From a virus: 30,929 bases of DNA. Location: positions 1-30,929 of IMG/VR virus record IMGVR_UViG_3300018080_000439. The stretch is one strand, 5' to 3'. Positions 1 through 6,565 of this stretch are shown here, one piece after another. Within the stretch, counting starts at the first letter, position 1, and each line of letters begins with the position of its first letter. The translations under genes were made by a program, and so were the position numbers. The notes under the pieces were generated by a model. That model was not told the DNA's origin. It saw only the letters and a list, made by a program, of their open reading frames with translations, and searched no databases.

Positions 1-1
1 A

Positions 2-739
2 AACATCAAGTCCGGCAACGCTGGTGCGAACCTCATTGTCGACGCGGCGAGTGCCGCTAGTGCGTTCGCCCGTCTGATGCACTACAAGGCCGGCGTCCAG
101 AAGTGGGCCCTTGCCTTGGGCGCACAGACGGACGACAACCTCTACGTCTGGAACAACGCCAACTCCCCTGTCCTCGTCTTCGCCCAGGCTCTCACCTCTC
201 GGTTCTACGGCCAGGTGAGCATTGGCACGGCGGTGGACACGTCATACGACCTGAAGACCAGTGGCGACGTGTGGTTCGGCGGCGCGGCCAACCGTGACGG
301 CTGGCTGCACATGTACGACAACAACGGTGGCACAGTCATTGCCACGGCTGCCTGGACTGACGTCACCTGGGACACGGAGGTCAGGAAGGACACGACCTGG
401 TACACGCACAGCGCGGACAGTGCGGAGGTCACGATCGAGGTGGCCGGCGACTACAAGATCACGTATGACGTGACCGCGGACAACCTCACCACGACCAGGC
501 ACTTCGCTTTGTGGAAGCTGCAGAAGGACAGCGGCGCGGGGTATGGTGACATCACTGGTACGATCTCCGGGACGTACCATCGTACCTCGTCCGACGGTGA
601 GGGAAGCGCAAGCTGCACGTGCATCCACACGTTCGCGGCGGACGACAAGGTGAAGCTCGTCGGACGCTCGGACCACGCGACGGACGTGGTCACGGTTGCG
701 CAAGGCTGCCGTCTCACAATCGAGAAAATTGACGTGTAG
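2..739 (+). CDS. Virion fibre-like protein, C-terminal part (C1q-like end), 5' truncated
   Basis: The reading frame is already open at base 2 and has no start in the window, so only the C-terminal ~245 residues are present; the first internal ATG is at 77. The last ~130 residues (after VIATAAW) read as a C1q/TNF-like jelly roll: alternating beta strands, a GDYKITYDV strand, and a closing GCRLTIEKID strand, the usual ending of C1q-like tips on phage fibres. The part before it (LYVWNNANSPVLVF, then a DLKTSGDVWFGG segment) resembles repeats in phage receptor-binding or baseplate-associated proteins. It would sit on the virion surface and may bind the host or assemble as a trimer. It is the first visible gene of a rightward set that runs to 2283. 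Fold assignment is by pattern only; the exact role is inferred. Confidence 0.6.
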   Translation, partial: NIKSGNAGANLIVDAASAASAFARLMHYKAGVQKWALALGAQTDDNLYVWNNANSPVLVFAQALTSRFYGQVSIGTAVDTSYDLKTSGDVWFGGAANRDGWLHMYDNNGGTVIATAAWTDVTWDTEVRKDTTWYTHSADSAEVTIEVAGDYKITYDVTADNLTTTRHFALWKLQKDSGAGYGDITGTISGTYHRTSSDGEGSASCTCIHTFAADDKVKLVGRSDHATDVVTVAQGCRLTIEKIDV

Positions 740-778
740 CACGGTGCTGCACGGATTCCATAAACGCTGGAGGGCGGA

Positions 779-1207
779 ATGGCGAAGCACGTAGTGGTAC
801 AGTTCGGGCCCACGGACAAGACAGTCATGGGCGACACACTCGAGGAGGCGGTGCAAAAGACCTTGGGTGAGATTCTGACGAAGGTCGGACGTGAACCGAC
901 CGCGGAGATGGAGAAGCAGGTACGCGCGAACATCAACTCCCAGGCAGCCAACGAGAAGGAGCTGATGAAGTCAGCGTTCTCAACATACGCGACCAAGGTC
1001 AAGAAGGAACTGGACACCCTGGTCGAGTGCGGACTGCTGATGCGGAAGGTAGACAAGGCCGAAGGGTCCATCGAGCTGACGGACCACGAGGTGCGGATGT
1101 TCAAGGAGGCGCTGCCGCAGATGGAGAACGTCGACCTGTGGGTGGTGTACGTCGACCTCCTGGAGCAGCTGTCCAGTCCGCAGTACAAGGAGGACACAAA
1201 GGAGTAG
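779..1207 (+). CDS. Hypothetical protein, 142 aa
   Basis: I do not recognise this protein. The ATG at 779 follows a GGAGGG ribosome-binding site. It is acidic, lacks cysteine clusters, signal peptide and membrane segments, and is predicted mostly helical: a long charged stretch at residues ~30-85 rich in Lys/Glu, then a shorter strand-like part (GLLMRKVDKAEGSIELTD) that could be a winged beta hairpin. It follows the fibre-like gene by 39 bases and ends 3 bases before the next gene, so it belongs to the same late operon. By position it could be a virion accessory or assembly protein, but nothing in the sequence shows this. Confidence 0.6.
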   Translation: MAKHVVVQFGPTDKTVMGDTLEEAVQKTLGEILTKVGREPTAEMEKQVRANINSQAANEKELMKSAFSTYATKVKKELDTLVECGLLMRKVDKAEGSIELTDHEVRMFKEALPQMENVDLWVVYVDLLEQLSSPQYKEDTKE

Positions 1208-1210
1208 AGC

Positions 1211-1897
1211 ATGGCACGTATCGTGAGGACATATCGGTGTGACCGGCTGCGCGGCTGCGACATCTTCTTCAGCCGCACCAAGAAGGCGTACGCCCGCGTC
1301 ATCGTGTACGCTACCTGTTGGGGAAAAGGGCGGGCGGCCAGGAAGGCTGCCAGGCGCGCGGTGAAGGACCCGACGGTTCCGAACCATGGCGGCAACATCC
1401 ACGACAGGTGGGGCCAGAAGTATCCGGTGGAGGCTGCTCGGAAAGGATACGAGGAGAACAACCTGGACGAGTACCGGACCAGGCGCGCCTGGATCACGGA
1501 CGTGTTCCGGTGGCGTGGGTTCGACGACGAGGAAGTCAGGAAGCACGCGGCGCAGGTGCTGGAGCTGTGGTGCCGGCGCAACAACCGCGTGAAGTACGAC
1601 CTGCCTGGAGCCATCATGAGTTCCAAGCTCGGTCGGTTCCTGTTCGGCCGGTGGATGAAGAACGACCCCAACGAGCTATTCTGCACCGAGGGCATCTTCT
1701 ACCTGCTGGTCATCTGTGGGTTCCTGGACGGCGAACTGCTGCCGGTTGACGTCAAGCTGGAGGACGTCAGTGAGATCATCGCGCAGGCGTACGTGGACGG
1801 CCTGGTGGACCTGCCGCCGTCTCTGAACCCGGTCGACCTGCGCAACTGGATGGCAGGCCACGACGACTTCTCTCGTGTCCGGGACTTCATCGCCTGA
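1211..1897 (+). CDS. Possible permuted NlpC/P60 (YiiX-like) papain-fold protein, 228 aa
   Basis: The start at 1211 is preceded by AAGGAG at the end of the upstream gene. Elements in order fit the permuted papain-like peptidases of the YiiX/YebB type: an N-terminal CDIFFSRTK strand (compare GDIxFxR in that family), NHGGNIHD supplying a candidate histidine, PVEAARKGY as the 'EA..GV' strand, a VKYDLPGAIMSS segment matching the usual 'g.pYD' region, and FCTEGIFYLL as the late 'CSEhv' cysteine motif. If correct it would cleave peptide or amide bonds in the cell wall or act as an amidase or acyltransferase. The basic stretch GKGRAARKAARRAVK is unusual. The assignment rests on motif order only, so it is a hypothesis. 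It overlaps the next gene by one base (TGATG). Confidence 0.5.
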   Translation: MARIVRTYRCDRLRGCDIFFSRTKKAYARVIVYATCWGKGRAARKAARRAVKDPTVPNHGGNIHDRWGQKYPVEAARKGYEENNLDEYRTRRAWITDVFRWRGFDDEEVRKHAAQVLELWCRRNNRVKYDLPGAIMSSKLGRFLFGRWMKNDPNELFCTEGIFYLLVICGFLDGELLPVDVKLEDVSEIIAQAYVDGLVDLPPSLNPVDLRNWMAGHDDFSRVRDFIA

Positions 1898-2283
1898 TGT
1901 TCTCACGGCTGTCGAGATTCAAAGGAGAACTGTGGTCCATCCTGCAGCGCAGTGCTGACGCAGAGCTGGACCAGTTCATCGCGGCCAGGTGGGAGGCTGT
2001 GTACGGTGACACTCCGCCCAAGGTCACTCGCTCCCGCCTGGTCGTCGCCATCGCATACGAGCTCGCTGCCGCGGACTATGCTGCCGCTGGTATCGAACCG
2101 TCACCCAAGTTCACCGAACTGCGCGACCAGGTCGCCGCACTGCAGGCGACTGGAACTCTGTCGTCCAGGGACTTCGGCAGAGCATCCCGATTGCTGTGGG
2201 AAGTTGACCTCTTCAGCCTTCCCCTTGCAGCGACCTGGTCACCCGCGGCCGCAATGCTCCGCAGTGCTGGTGAGAGTTCCTGA
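1897..2283 (+). CDS. Hypothetical protein, 128 aa, last gene of the rightward operon
   Basis: The ATG at 1897 shares its A with the TGA of the previous gene, so translation is probably coupled. The protein is almost entirely helical and Ala-rich, with Trp and Arg scattered through it, no cysteine motif and no clear membrane segment. The middle (SRLVVAIAYELAAADYAAAGIEPSPKFTELRDQVAAL) looks like a helical bundle. I do not recognise the family. It ends 260 bases before the convergent leftward operon, making it the final gene of the rightward late transcript. Codon use resembles its neighbours. Confidence 0.55.
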   Translation: MFSRLSRFKGELWSILQRSADAELDQFIAARWEAVYGDTPPKVTRSRLVVAIAYELAAADYAAAGIEPSPKFTELRDQVAALQATGTLSSRDFGRASRLLWEVDLFSLPLAATWSPAAAMLRSAGESS

Positions 2284-2404
2284 CTGCCGGGGTGTGCTAC
2301 CAGGCAGCCGTGACTGCAGCAGCGTGCTGCACAACTTAACACGTTAAACGCCTTCGGGCCCGTCCTGGGTGACCCGGGCGCGTAATTCGCGACCTCGCCG
2401 CCTC

Positions 2405-2530
2405 TCGCCGCGTCTCGCAGACCCTAGCGCCGGATCTGGCATCCTAGTCATCTGCCAGGCGCGGCGAGCGGAGGCCAAATAAAAAGGGCCCTCTGGATTC
2501 CTCCAGAGGGCCCCTATCGCCGCGTCTCGC
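2405..2530. repeat. Repeat-dense convergent intergenic region
   Basis: The gap 2284-2543 holds no credible gene. A 14-base direct repeat (TCGCCGCGTCTCGC) lies at 2405-2418 and 2517-2530, flanking the terminator at 2478-2513. A 9-base inverted copy of part of it (CTCGCCGCG at 2404-2412 against CGCGGCGAG at 2460-2468) could form a stem. A short TTAAC-AC-GTTAA inverted repeat sits near 2336-2347. No function is evident; it may help end the convergent transcripts. Confidence 0.5.
2478..2513 (-). terminator. Rho-independent terminator of the leftward operon
   Basis: A perfect 12-bp stem (2486-2497 with 2502-2513) closes a TTCC loop. Read on the - strand it is followed directly by TTTTTATTT (complement of 2478-2485), the classical U-tract. 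It lies 31 bases beyond the last leftward gene (stop at 2544). On the + strand no T-run follows, so it acts mainly leftward, although the stem may also slow rightward transcripts. Confidence 0.9.
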
Positions 2531-2543
2531 CGCGGGTAGCGCG

Positions 2544-2930
2544 TCAGGCTGCAGACAGGTCCAGGGCGTCGGTCGTGCCGACGTGGTGGGCTGCCGTCGC
2601 CTCCTGGACGTTGTGGTACGGACCGTCGACCCGACCGTTCGCCAGCCGCCTCGCGTCGGCGTGCGGACCGCGGAGGCGGTCCGGGTCGAACCGGCCGAGG
2701 TTCCAGACGAGATACTGGTTGTCAGACATGACCAACAGCTTGACGGCCAGTGCCGGCCGCGTCGTCTCGTGTGGGACGCCGGGGAGGTCGTCCGTGATGT
2801 CGTCGACCCCGATACACTCAGGGCAGCGCTTGACCGTCAGGTACGGTGCCTCGATCTCGAAGTCGATCGGGTTCTCGTTCATTGCGCCGAGGCTCCAGGC
2901 CTCGCCACAACCTTGGCATGTGTGTAGCAT
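2544..2930 (-). CDS. Zinc-ribbon-like hypothetical protein, 128 aa
   Basis: This is the last gene of the leftward operon. The ATG at 2930 follows the phage's standard AGAAAGGAGAG ribosome-binding site (2936-2946). The N-terminus has two CxxC pairs, Cys5/Cys8 and Cys36/Cys39, spaced as in a zinc ribbon, so the first ~45 residues probably bind zinc. The rest has a short strand region (ALAVKLLVMSDNQYLVWNLGRF) and a polar C-terminal part ending in Ala-Ala. No catalytic motif was recognised. Such small zinc-ribbon proteins are frequent in phage early operons and may bind nucleic acid or host proteins, but the function here is unknown. Confidence 0.7.
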   Translation of the reverse strand: MLHTCQGCGEAWSLGAMNENPIDFEIEAPYLTVKRCPECIGVDDITDDLPGVPHETTRPALAVKLLVMSDNQYLVWNLGRFDPDRLRGPHADARRLANGRVDGPYHNVQEATAAHHVGTTDALDLSAA

Positions 2931-2941
2931 CGTCTCTCTCC

Positions 2942-2987
2942 TTTCTAGAGGTGACTAGTTCAACTTTCTAGAGGCGACTAGTTCAAC
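2942..2987 (-). repeat. 23-bp tandem duplication over a gene end and ribosome-binding site
   Basis: Two adjacent 23-base units, 2942-2964 and 2965-2987, differ at one position (GTGACTAG against GCGACTAG). The second unit contains the last codons and stop of the topoisomerase VI-A-like gene (stop at 2978). The first lies between that gene and the next, and overlaps the edge of its ribosome-binding site. This looks like a recent slippage or unequal-crossover duplication that copied the 3' end of the gene into the spacer. Confidence 0.85.
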
Positions 2988-3859
2988 TGCTCGGCCAGCT
3001 TGCGGATTGCTTCGCGGCCGTCCTCGATGTCGTCTGCTGCACGGCTCCAGCCTTCCTGGTCGCGGAACCGCTCGATCTCCTTGCGTACCAGGCTCGACAG
3101 AACCGTCGGCTCCAGCGCGTCCAGCTCCCATGACTCGTTGCCGTACTGCGCCGCGTACGTCTGGAACCGTGCGTCGGTGGTGCGCGCCGGGTTCGGCGGC
3201 GGCGTGTACTGTTCTACCTGGTCCATGTTCAGTGCCAGGCGGCGGACTTCCATGTTGACGCCGAAGGTGGTCATCCGCGTCTGGATGTCGCGGGTCATGT
3301 CGAGGCCAGACGGGTCGTGGTCACCGAAGTGAAGGATGACCGGGGCCTGGTCGTCGTCAACGTACTCCTGGAACCGCCGCGCGGCGCGCCACAGTTCCGA
3401 CTGCGAACCGTAACCGCGGCAGCTGAACAACGGAACGTCCAGTGACTCGCAGACGCGCTCGAACACACCAACCAGGGCGTCCTTCTCAATCCACACCTCG
3501 ACACGGCACGGCTGGTACTGCGCGCTCCAGCGGTCTACCCGGAACTGACGAGCGCAGGCGCCGACGATGTCCGCCGGTGAATCCCAGTGCGCCAGCTCCC
3601 TGACAAACCGTGTCCTGTCCTCGATGGCGTTCCAGTCGACCAGTCCTGCCATCCGTGCGTTGGACAGGAGGGCGCCGAGCTTCTTGTACTCCATCAACTT
3701 GTTGGGGATGATGTCACGGGCGACGAACTGATAGTACAGCTGCCTCAACGTCAGGCTGTACCCTTGGTCCCGGTACTCCGCGATGATGTTGTTGATCCTG
3801 TCAATCATCGCCAGGCTCGCGGCCTGGAATCTCTTGGGAACGTACTCAATCATCGGCAT
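2978..3859 (-). CDS. Orphan Spo11/topoisomerase VI subunit A-like protein, 293 aa
   Basis: The ATG at 3859 (MPMIEY) is chosen because AGGAGG lies just upstream; an upstream in-frame start has no such site. Two domains fit the Spo11/TopoVI-A layout. The first is an N-terminal winged-helix region with SLTLRQLYYQFVAR (Tyr42/Tyr43 as candidate nucleophiles, like the 'kRdlYY' motif). The second is a Toprim domain with VEVWIEKDALVG (Glu125) and HFGDHDPSGLDM (Asp180/Asp182), the metal-binding Glu and DxD of Toprim enzymes. Proteins of this family make covalent 5'-phosphotyrosyl double-strand breaks. No GHKL ATPase (B subunit) is encoded in the window, so it resembles the stand-alone A subunits known from mobile elements. 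It may relax, nick or recombine phage DNA. The fold is well supported; the activity is inferred. Confidence 0.8.
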   Translation of the reverse strand: MPMIEYVPKRFQAASLAMIDRINNIIAEYRDQGYSLTLRQLYYQFVARDIIPNKLMEYKKLGALLSNARMAGLVDWNAIEDRTRFVRELAHWDSPADIVGACARQFRVDRWSAQYQPCRVEVWIEKDALVGVFERVCESLDVPLFSCRGYGSQSELWRAARRFQEYVDDDQAPVILHFGDHDPSGLDMTRDIQTRMTTFGVNMEVRRLALNMDQVEQYTPPPNPARTTDARFQTYAAQYGNESWELDALEPTVLSSLVRKEIERFRDQEGWSRAADDIEDGREAIRKLAEQLN

Positions 3860-3872
3860 CGCTTCCTCCTGG

Positions 3873-4070
3873 TTATCGGCTCTGGACGACGGTGACCTGG
3901 AACTCGTGGTCACCAACTGTGATGACGAGGCCGTGGTTGTTGGTCATCAGGCAGGCCTCCTCGAACGTGTTGCTGAACAGTGGGTGCTCCGTTTCGTTGT
4001 GCGCCATCGTGTCCTCGTTGAACAGGTCCAGGCTCTCCTGGATGATGGCCACGACCTTCTGTTCGTTCAT
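3873..4070 (-). CDS. Small hypothetical protein, 65 aa
   Basis: The start at 4070 (MNEQKVVAI) is set by the AGAAAGGAGAG site at 4075-4085; longer in-frame extensions to 4241 lack one and run through an intergenic hairpin. The protein has an N-terminal helix (KVVAIIQESLDLFNEDTMAH), a central segment with one Cys, and a C-terminal beta hairpin (GLVITVGDHEFQVTVV). It has no membrane segment and no known motif. It ends 13 bases before the topoisomerase VI-A-like gene, so the two are probably co-translated. Function unknown. Confidence 0.7.
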   Translation of the reverse strand: MNEQKVVAIIQESLDLFNEDTMAHNETEHPLFSNTFEEACLMTNNHGLVITVGDHEFQVTVVQSR

Positions 4071-4097
4071 CTGCCTCTCCTTTCTAGAGGTGAATGG

Positions 4098-4132
4098 TGA
4101 ACTCAAGGGAGCGGCCGCAGCCGCTCCGTTCA
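4098..4132 (-). promoter_or_regulatory. Intergenic bulged hairpin, copy 1
   Basis: Core stem 4108-4115 pairs with 4120-4127 (8 bp, loop UGCG on the - strand, a UNCG tetraloop). An outer 5-bp stem pairs 4098-4102 (TGAAC) with 4128-4132 (GTTCA), leaving a 5-base one-sided bulge at 4103-4107. It starts 11 bases after the stop of the 4144-4617 gene and ends 12 bases before the next ribosome-binding site. Related copies lie at 4651-4685 and 4944-4978. Confidence 0.75.
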
Positions 4133-4143
4133 GCTCATCACAC

Positions 4144-4617
4144 CTAGTTGCCGCGGTACTCGCTGCGCGTCTGACCGCCCGCGTCCCGCATGGCCTGCCA
4201 CGCTTCCTCGTGACTCTTGCCGGCGGTCCGTGCCTTGGCATAAGCCTCGGCGGCGCTGCGACTGGAGACGGCCTCGATCACACCAGGCTTGCCGTCGGGG
4301 TCGTACACTGACCAGCCCCAGCCGTGCCTGTCCTGCACCTTCCACTGAGGAGCCTTGTGTGCCTCGTCACGCTCGATGTCCTCGGGGAGGATGTCGTGCA
4401 CAGCCGTGCGAATCATCTTGACGCGCTGGTCGAGCGTCGCCAACCAGTCCTCTGCATACTCGTCTGCGCGAGGGAACGACACGATCAGCTGCCGCTTGCC
4501 GCCCTCACGTTCCTCCACCACCTTCGCCTGGTTGCACCGACCGCGGAACGTGGTGACCAGGAGGTTGACGGCCTGTATCTCCAAGTCGTCCGTGTACACA
4601 GCAAAAGGTGTACCCAT
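4144..4617 (-). CDS. Hypothetical protein, 157 aa
   Basis: The ATG at 4617 (MGTPFAVYTDD) lies six bases from the AGAAAGGAGAG site; an upstream in-frame ATG at 4659 would start before this site and is rejected. Predicted layout: an N-terminal alpha/beta part (residues 1-85, with a strand KRQLIVSFPR and a helix around TLDQRVKMIRTAVHDIL), then a linker, then a C-terminal part WGWSVYDPDGKPGVIEAVSSRSAAEAYAKARTAGKSHEEAWQAM. That C-terminal part has the look of a short sheet plus helix that adapts a substrate or partner. No catalytic or metal-binding residues stand out. It is flanked by two copies of the bulged intergenic hairpin. Function unknown. Confidence 0.7.
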   Translation of the reverse strand: MGTPFAVYTDDLEIQAVNLLVTTFRGRCNQAKVVEEREGGKRQLIVSFPRADEYAEDWLATLDQRVKMIRTAVHDILPEDIERDEAHKAPQWKVQDRHGWGWSVYDPDGKPGVIEAVSSRSAAEAYAKARTAGKSHEEAWQAMRDAGGQTRSEYRGN

Positions 4618-4650
4618 ACCGCACTCTCCTTTCTTGGGCTGTCGCCCGGG

Positions 4651-4685
4651 TGAACTCAAGGGAGGACCCGTGGGTCCTCCGTTCA
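4651..4685 (-). promoter_or_regulatory. Intergenic bulged hairpin, copy 2
   Basis: Core stem 4661-4669 with 4672-4680; outer stem 4651-4655 (TGAAC) with 4681-4685 (GTTCA); one-sided 5-base bulge 4656-4660 identical to copy 1 (TCAAG). The core stem sequence differs from copy 1 at several positions, with matching changes on both sides, so the pairing is kept while the sequence changes. It starts two bases after the stop of the 4688-4924 gene. Confidence 0.75.
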
Positions 4686-4687
4686 GG

Positions 4688-4924
4688 TCACCGAACCAAC
4701 CAGCGCACCGTCTCGTTGACGACTGCCAGGCGCGCTTCCTCCGCGGTGTCGTACCAGTCTACCGACACGACGCCGTTGATACCGTCAGACTCGAGGTATC
4801 TGACCAGGCGCCACTTCTTCTGGAACCGTGAGAAGTTGCCCTGGATGATTGGGGACACGTCGACGAACTCCTGGTCGCGAGCGTAGTCCTCGTTGAATGG
4901 AATCCTGCGGACCATCGCATTCAT
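4688..4924 (-). CDS. Small hypothetical protein, 78 aa
   Basis: The ATG at 4924 follows AGAAAGGAGAG at 4929-4939. The protein is rich in aromatic and charged residues: PIIQGNFSRFQKKWRLVRYLESDGINGVVSVDWYDTAEEARLAVVNETVRWLV. This could form a short antiparallel sheet followed by a helix. There are no cysteines, no signal peptide and no membrane segment. The sequence is compact and lies between two hairpin copies in the leftward operon. I do not recognise the family. Confidence 0.7.
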   Translation of the reverse strand: MNAMVRRIPFNEDYARDQEFVDVSPIIQGNFSRFQKKWRLVRYLESDGINGVVSVDWYDTAEEARLAVVNETVRWLVR

Positions 4925-4943
4925 GACACTCTCCTTTCTGTGG

Positions 4944-4978
4944 TGAACCCAGGGGAGCGGCCGAGGCCGCTCCGCTCA
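4944..4978 (-). promoter_or_regulatory. Intergenic bulged hairpin, copy 3
   Basis: Core stem 4954-4962 with 4965-4973; outer 4944-4948 (TGAAC) with 4974-4978 (GCTCA); 5-base bulge 4949-4953. On the + strand the outer stem has an A-C mismatch, but on the - strand transcript it is a G-U wobble. The pairing therefore survives only in the leftward RNA, which is the transcribed one. Confidence 0.75.
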
Positions 4979-4994
4979 GCTCATCACCAGGAGA

Positions 4995-5492
4995 CTAGTG
5001 GTGACTCACAAGCATGTCGTTCAGGATGCCGGTGCCACACAGCTGCGCGTTCTTCATCGCGTCCAACATCTTGGTGAACTTCTTGAGACGGCCGGCTGCG
5101 TTCGGGCCCACGAACGTGACGGTCGCCTTGCGGTGGCCGCGAACGTGGTGCTGGATGGAGACGGTCGTGCCAACCTGCAGCGAGCCGCTGGAGCTGCTGA
5201 CCATCTCGACCAGGGCGACGAAGTAGTCGCTCGTGTACGAGACTTCCTCGACGTTGTCCGCCCAGATTCTGCGGATGAGGTTGATGGCTGCAGCTGCACG
5301 GCTGATGTGGCCGATGCCATTCAGCTCGTGGAACCAGCTGCCGCTGCGAACGCCGAACTTCTCTTTGTAAACGACGCCGTAGTTTTGCCCGAGGTACCAG
5401 ACCTCGTATGCGTTGCCGGCGGTTTCCTCTTCGTACGTCGCGGTGATGTTGACGTACCTGATCACCTGTGTGTGAATTGAAGGTGAACCCAT
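4995..5492 (-). CDS. Hypothetical protein, 165 aa
   Basis: The ATG at 5492 follows AGAAAGGAGAG (5498-5508). The N-terminal ~60 residues are beta-rich (VIRYVNITATYEEE, AYEVWYLGQNYGVVYKEKFGVRSGSWFHEL). A helix (ISRAAAAINLIRRIWADNVEEV) follows, then a second sheet (GSLQVGTTVSIQHHVRGHRKATVTFVG) and a basic C-terminal helix. The His/Arg-rich middle could bind nucleic acid, but there is no recognised motif. It is separated from the next gene downstream by the third hairpin copy. Function unknown. Confidence 0.7.
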   Translation of the reverse strand: MGSPSIHTQVIRYVNITATYEEETAGNAYEVWYLGQNYGVVYKEKFGVRSGSWFHELNGIGHISRAAAAINLIRRIWADNVEEVSYTSDYFVALVEMVSSSSGSLQVGTTVSIQHHVRGHRKATVTFVGPNAAGRLKKFTKMLDAMKNAQLCGTGILNDMLVSHH

Positions 5493-5506
5493 GGTGACTC
5501 TCCTTT

Positions 5507-5719
5507 CTAGCTGCGCAGCTCGTTGACGATGTGGTTGACGTCTGCGTCGGTGATGTGGTAGACTTCCTTCATCTCGTTGCGGGTGAACACTGACACGCTG
5601 CAGCCGAACCGCACGAAGAACTGCGCCTGCTTGCCGAGACGCGGCTGGCAGCCAATCACGATTGCGCCGCCTTCCAGCTGGACAGACTTCGTTCTGATGG
5701 TGACCATCTTTGCCGCCAT
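5507..5719 (-). CDS. Small hypothetical protein, 70 aa
   Basis: I chose the ATG at 5719 (MAAKMVTIRTK) over the GTG at 5722 because it has better spacing from AGAAAGGAGAG (5724-5734). The N-terminal ~45 residues look like a small beta barrel or sheet (MVTIRTKSVQLEGGAIVIGCQPRLGKQAQFFVRF), followed by a short helix with an acidic end. It lies after a highly structured intergenic stretch (5735-5829) that would be its untranslated leader. The family is not recognised. Confidence 0.65.
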   Translation of the reverse strand: MAAKMVTIRTKSVQLEGGAIVIGCQPRLGKQAQFFVRFGCSVSVFTRNEMKEVYHITDADVNHIVNELRS

Positions 5720-5750
5720 CACACTCTCCTTTCTAACGTCCTGGCTCTGC

Positions 5751-5823
5751 GTCCCTCACCGTGAGGTCCCCGGACTTGCCACCGGGTTCAGCTGCATTAC
5801 GGACGGGCGGCCGAAGCCGCCCG
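5751..5823 (-). promoter_or_regulatory. Structured intergenic leader with three consecutive hairpins
   Basis: Going leftward, the RNA after the stop of the 5830-6549 gene forms first an 8-bp stem closed by a UUCG tetraloop (5804-5811 with 5816-5823). It is followed by a 5-bp stem CCCGG/CCGGG around 5769-5786 and a 5-bp stem CCUCA/UGAGG near 5756-5768. No U-tract follows, so it is not a typical terminator. It leads into the ribosome-binding site of the 70-aa gene and may protect or process the mRNA. Confidence 0.5.
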
Positions 5824-5829
5824 GTGATG

Positions 5830-6549
5830 CTACCCTTCGAGGTACTTGTTGAGGACGTCCGTGACCGCGTCCATGTTGCCGCCGTTCGCCAGGCAGCGGA
5901 CAGCGTCGTTCACGGCCTTCTTGAATCCGGGGAATCCGAAGCTGTCCATCAGCAGCGAGGTGCGGCGCATGGAGGAGTCGATGGCGGACAGAGACTTGGT
6001 CACGTCAGCGATGACGTTCTCCGCTATCTGCTTGCGTGTCTCCAGCATGGTCGGCACGGTGGTGCCGTCCGTGTTCCAGGAGTGACCACAGTCGTTGCAG
6101 ACAGCCGACTGGTTGGCGCTGTCGTACTTGACGTACTTGGCACTGTCACACACCGGACAGACGATAGACGGCCTGACCAGCTGGTTCGGGTTCCAGTTGA
6201 AGGTGGACTCATTCTCAACGTAGAGGTTGTGGTCGCGGATGTACTTGCGGATGAGGTCGTACATGTCCTCGACCTTGGCGAAATTCTTGGAGTAGTAGGT
6301 GCCGAGCGTGTGGCCGAATGTGTTCAGGATGCTGATGGCGTCGCCGTACACCTGGAGCCGCACGGTCGTGGGTTCGTTGTAGAATGCCTTGATGGCCGCG
6401 TCTACCTGGTCAGCGTCGATGTCGGCGTTGCCGTGTTCCTTGCCGAGGTTCTTGCTGATCTCGTGAACGTCCTGGTCGCTGCTCTCGATGTTGAGCGCGA
6501 ACACCCTCAGGGCAACCATCTTCTCGAGTGCGGTGCGTGGCGTTGACAT
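5830..6549 (-). CDS. Zinc-ribbon hypothetical protein, 239 aa, first gene after the hammerhead-like leader
   Basis: The ATG at 6549 follows GAGAGGAGAG. The N-terminal ~115 residues are helical and acidic. The middle holds a clear zinc ribbon, Cys131/Cys134 and Cys151/Cys154 (CPVC then CNDCG), and the C-terminal ~80 residues are helical (ETRKQIAENVIADVTKSLSAID). Zinc ribbons of this CPxC...CxxCG type often bind DNA, RNA or RNA polymerase. It is the promoter-proximal gene of the 6549-2544 leftward operon, directly downstream of the ribozyme-like element, so it may be made early and in quantity. No family name can be given. Confidence 0.7.
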   Translation of the reverse strand: MSTPRTALEKMVALRVFALNIESSDQDVHEISKNLGKEHGNADIDADQVDAAIKAFYNEPTTVRLQVYGDAISILNTFGHTLGTYYSKNFAKVEDMYDLIRKYIRDHNLYVENESTFNWNPNQLVRPSIVCPVCDSAKYVKYDSANQSAVCNDCGHSWNTDGTTVPTMLETRKQIAENVIADVTKSLSAIDSSMRRTSLLMDSFGFPGFKKAVNDAVRCLANGGNMDAVTDVLNKYLEG

Positions 6550-6565
6550 GGTCTCTCTCCTCTCT

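Noticed and set aside
451-1695. Long - strand ORF opposite the late genes
   Set aside because: Shadow of the + strand genes: no ribosome-binding site and low-complexity composition. The same holds for long antisense ORFs at 5761-6546, 18668-20011 and 29286-30668.
5735-5790. GGACGCARAGCC-like segment recalling a cyclic-di-GMP (GEMM) riboswitch
   Set aside because: The matching GGC...GCC helix is possible, but the tetraloop and its receptor and the second helix of the GEMM fold are missing.
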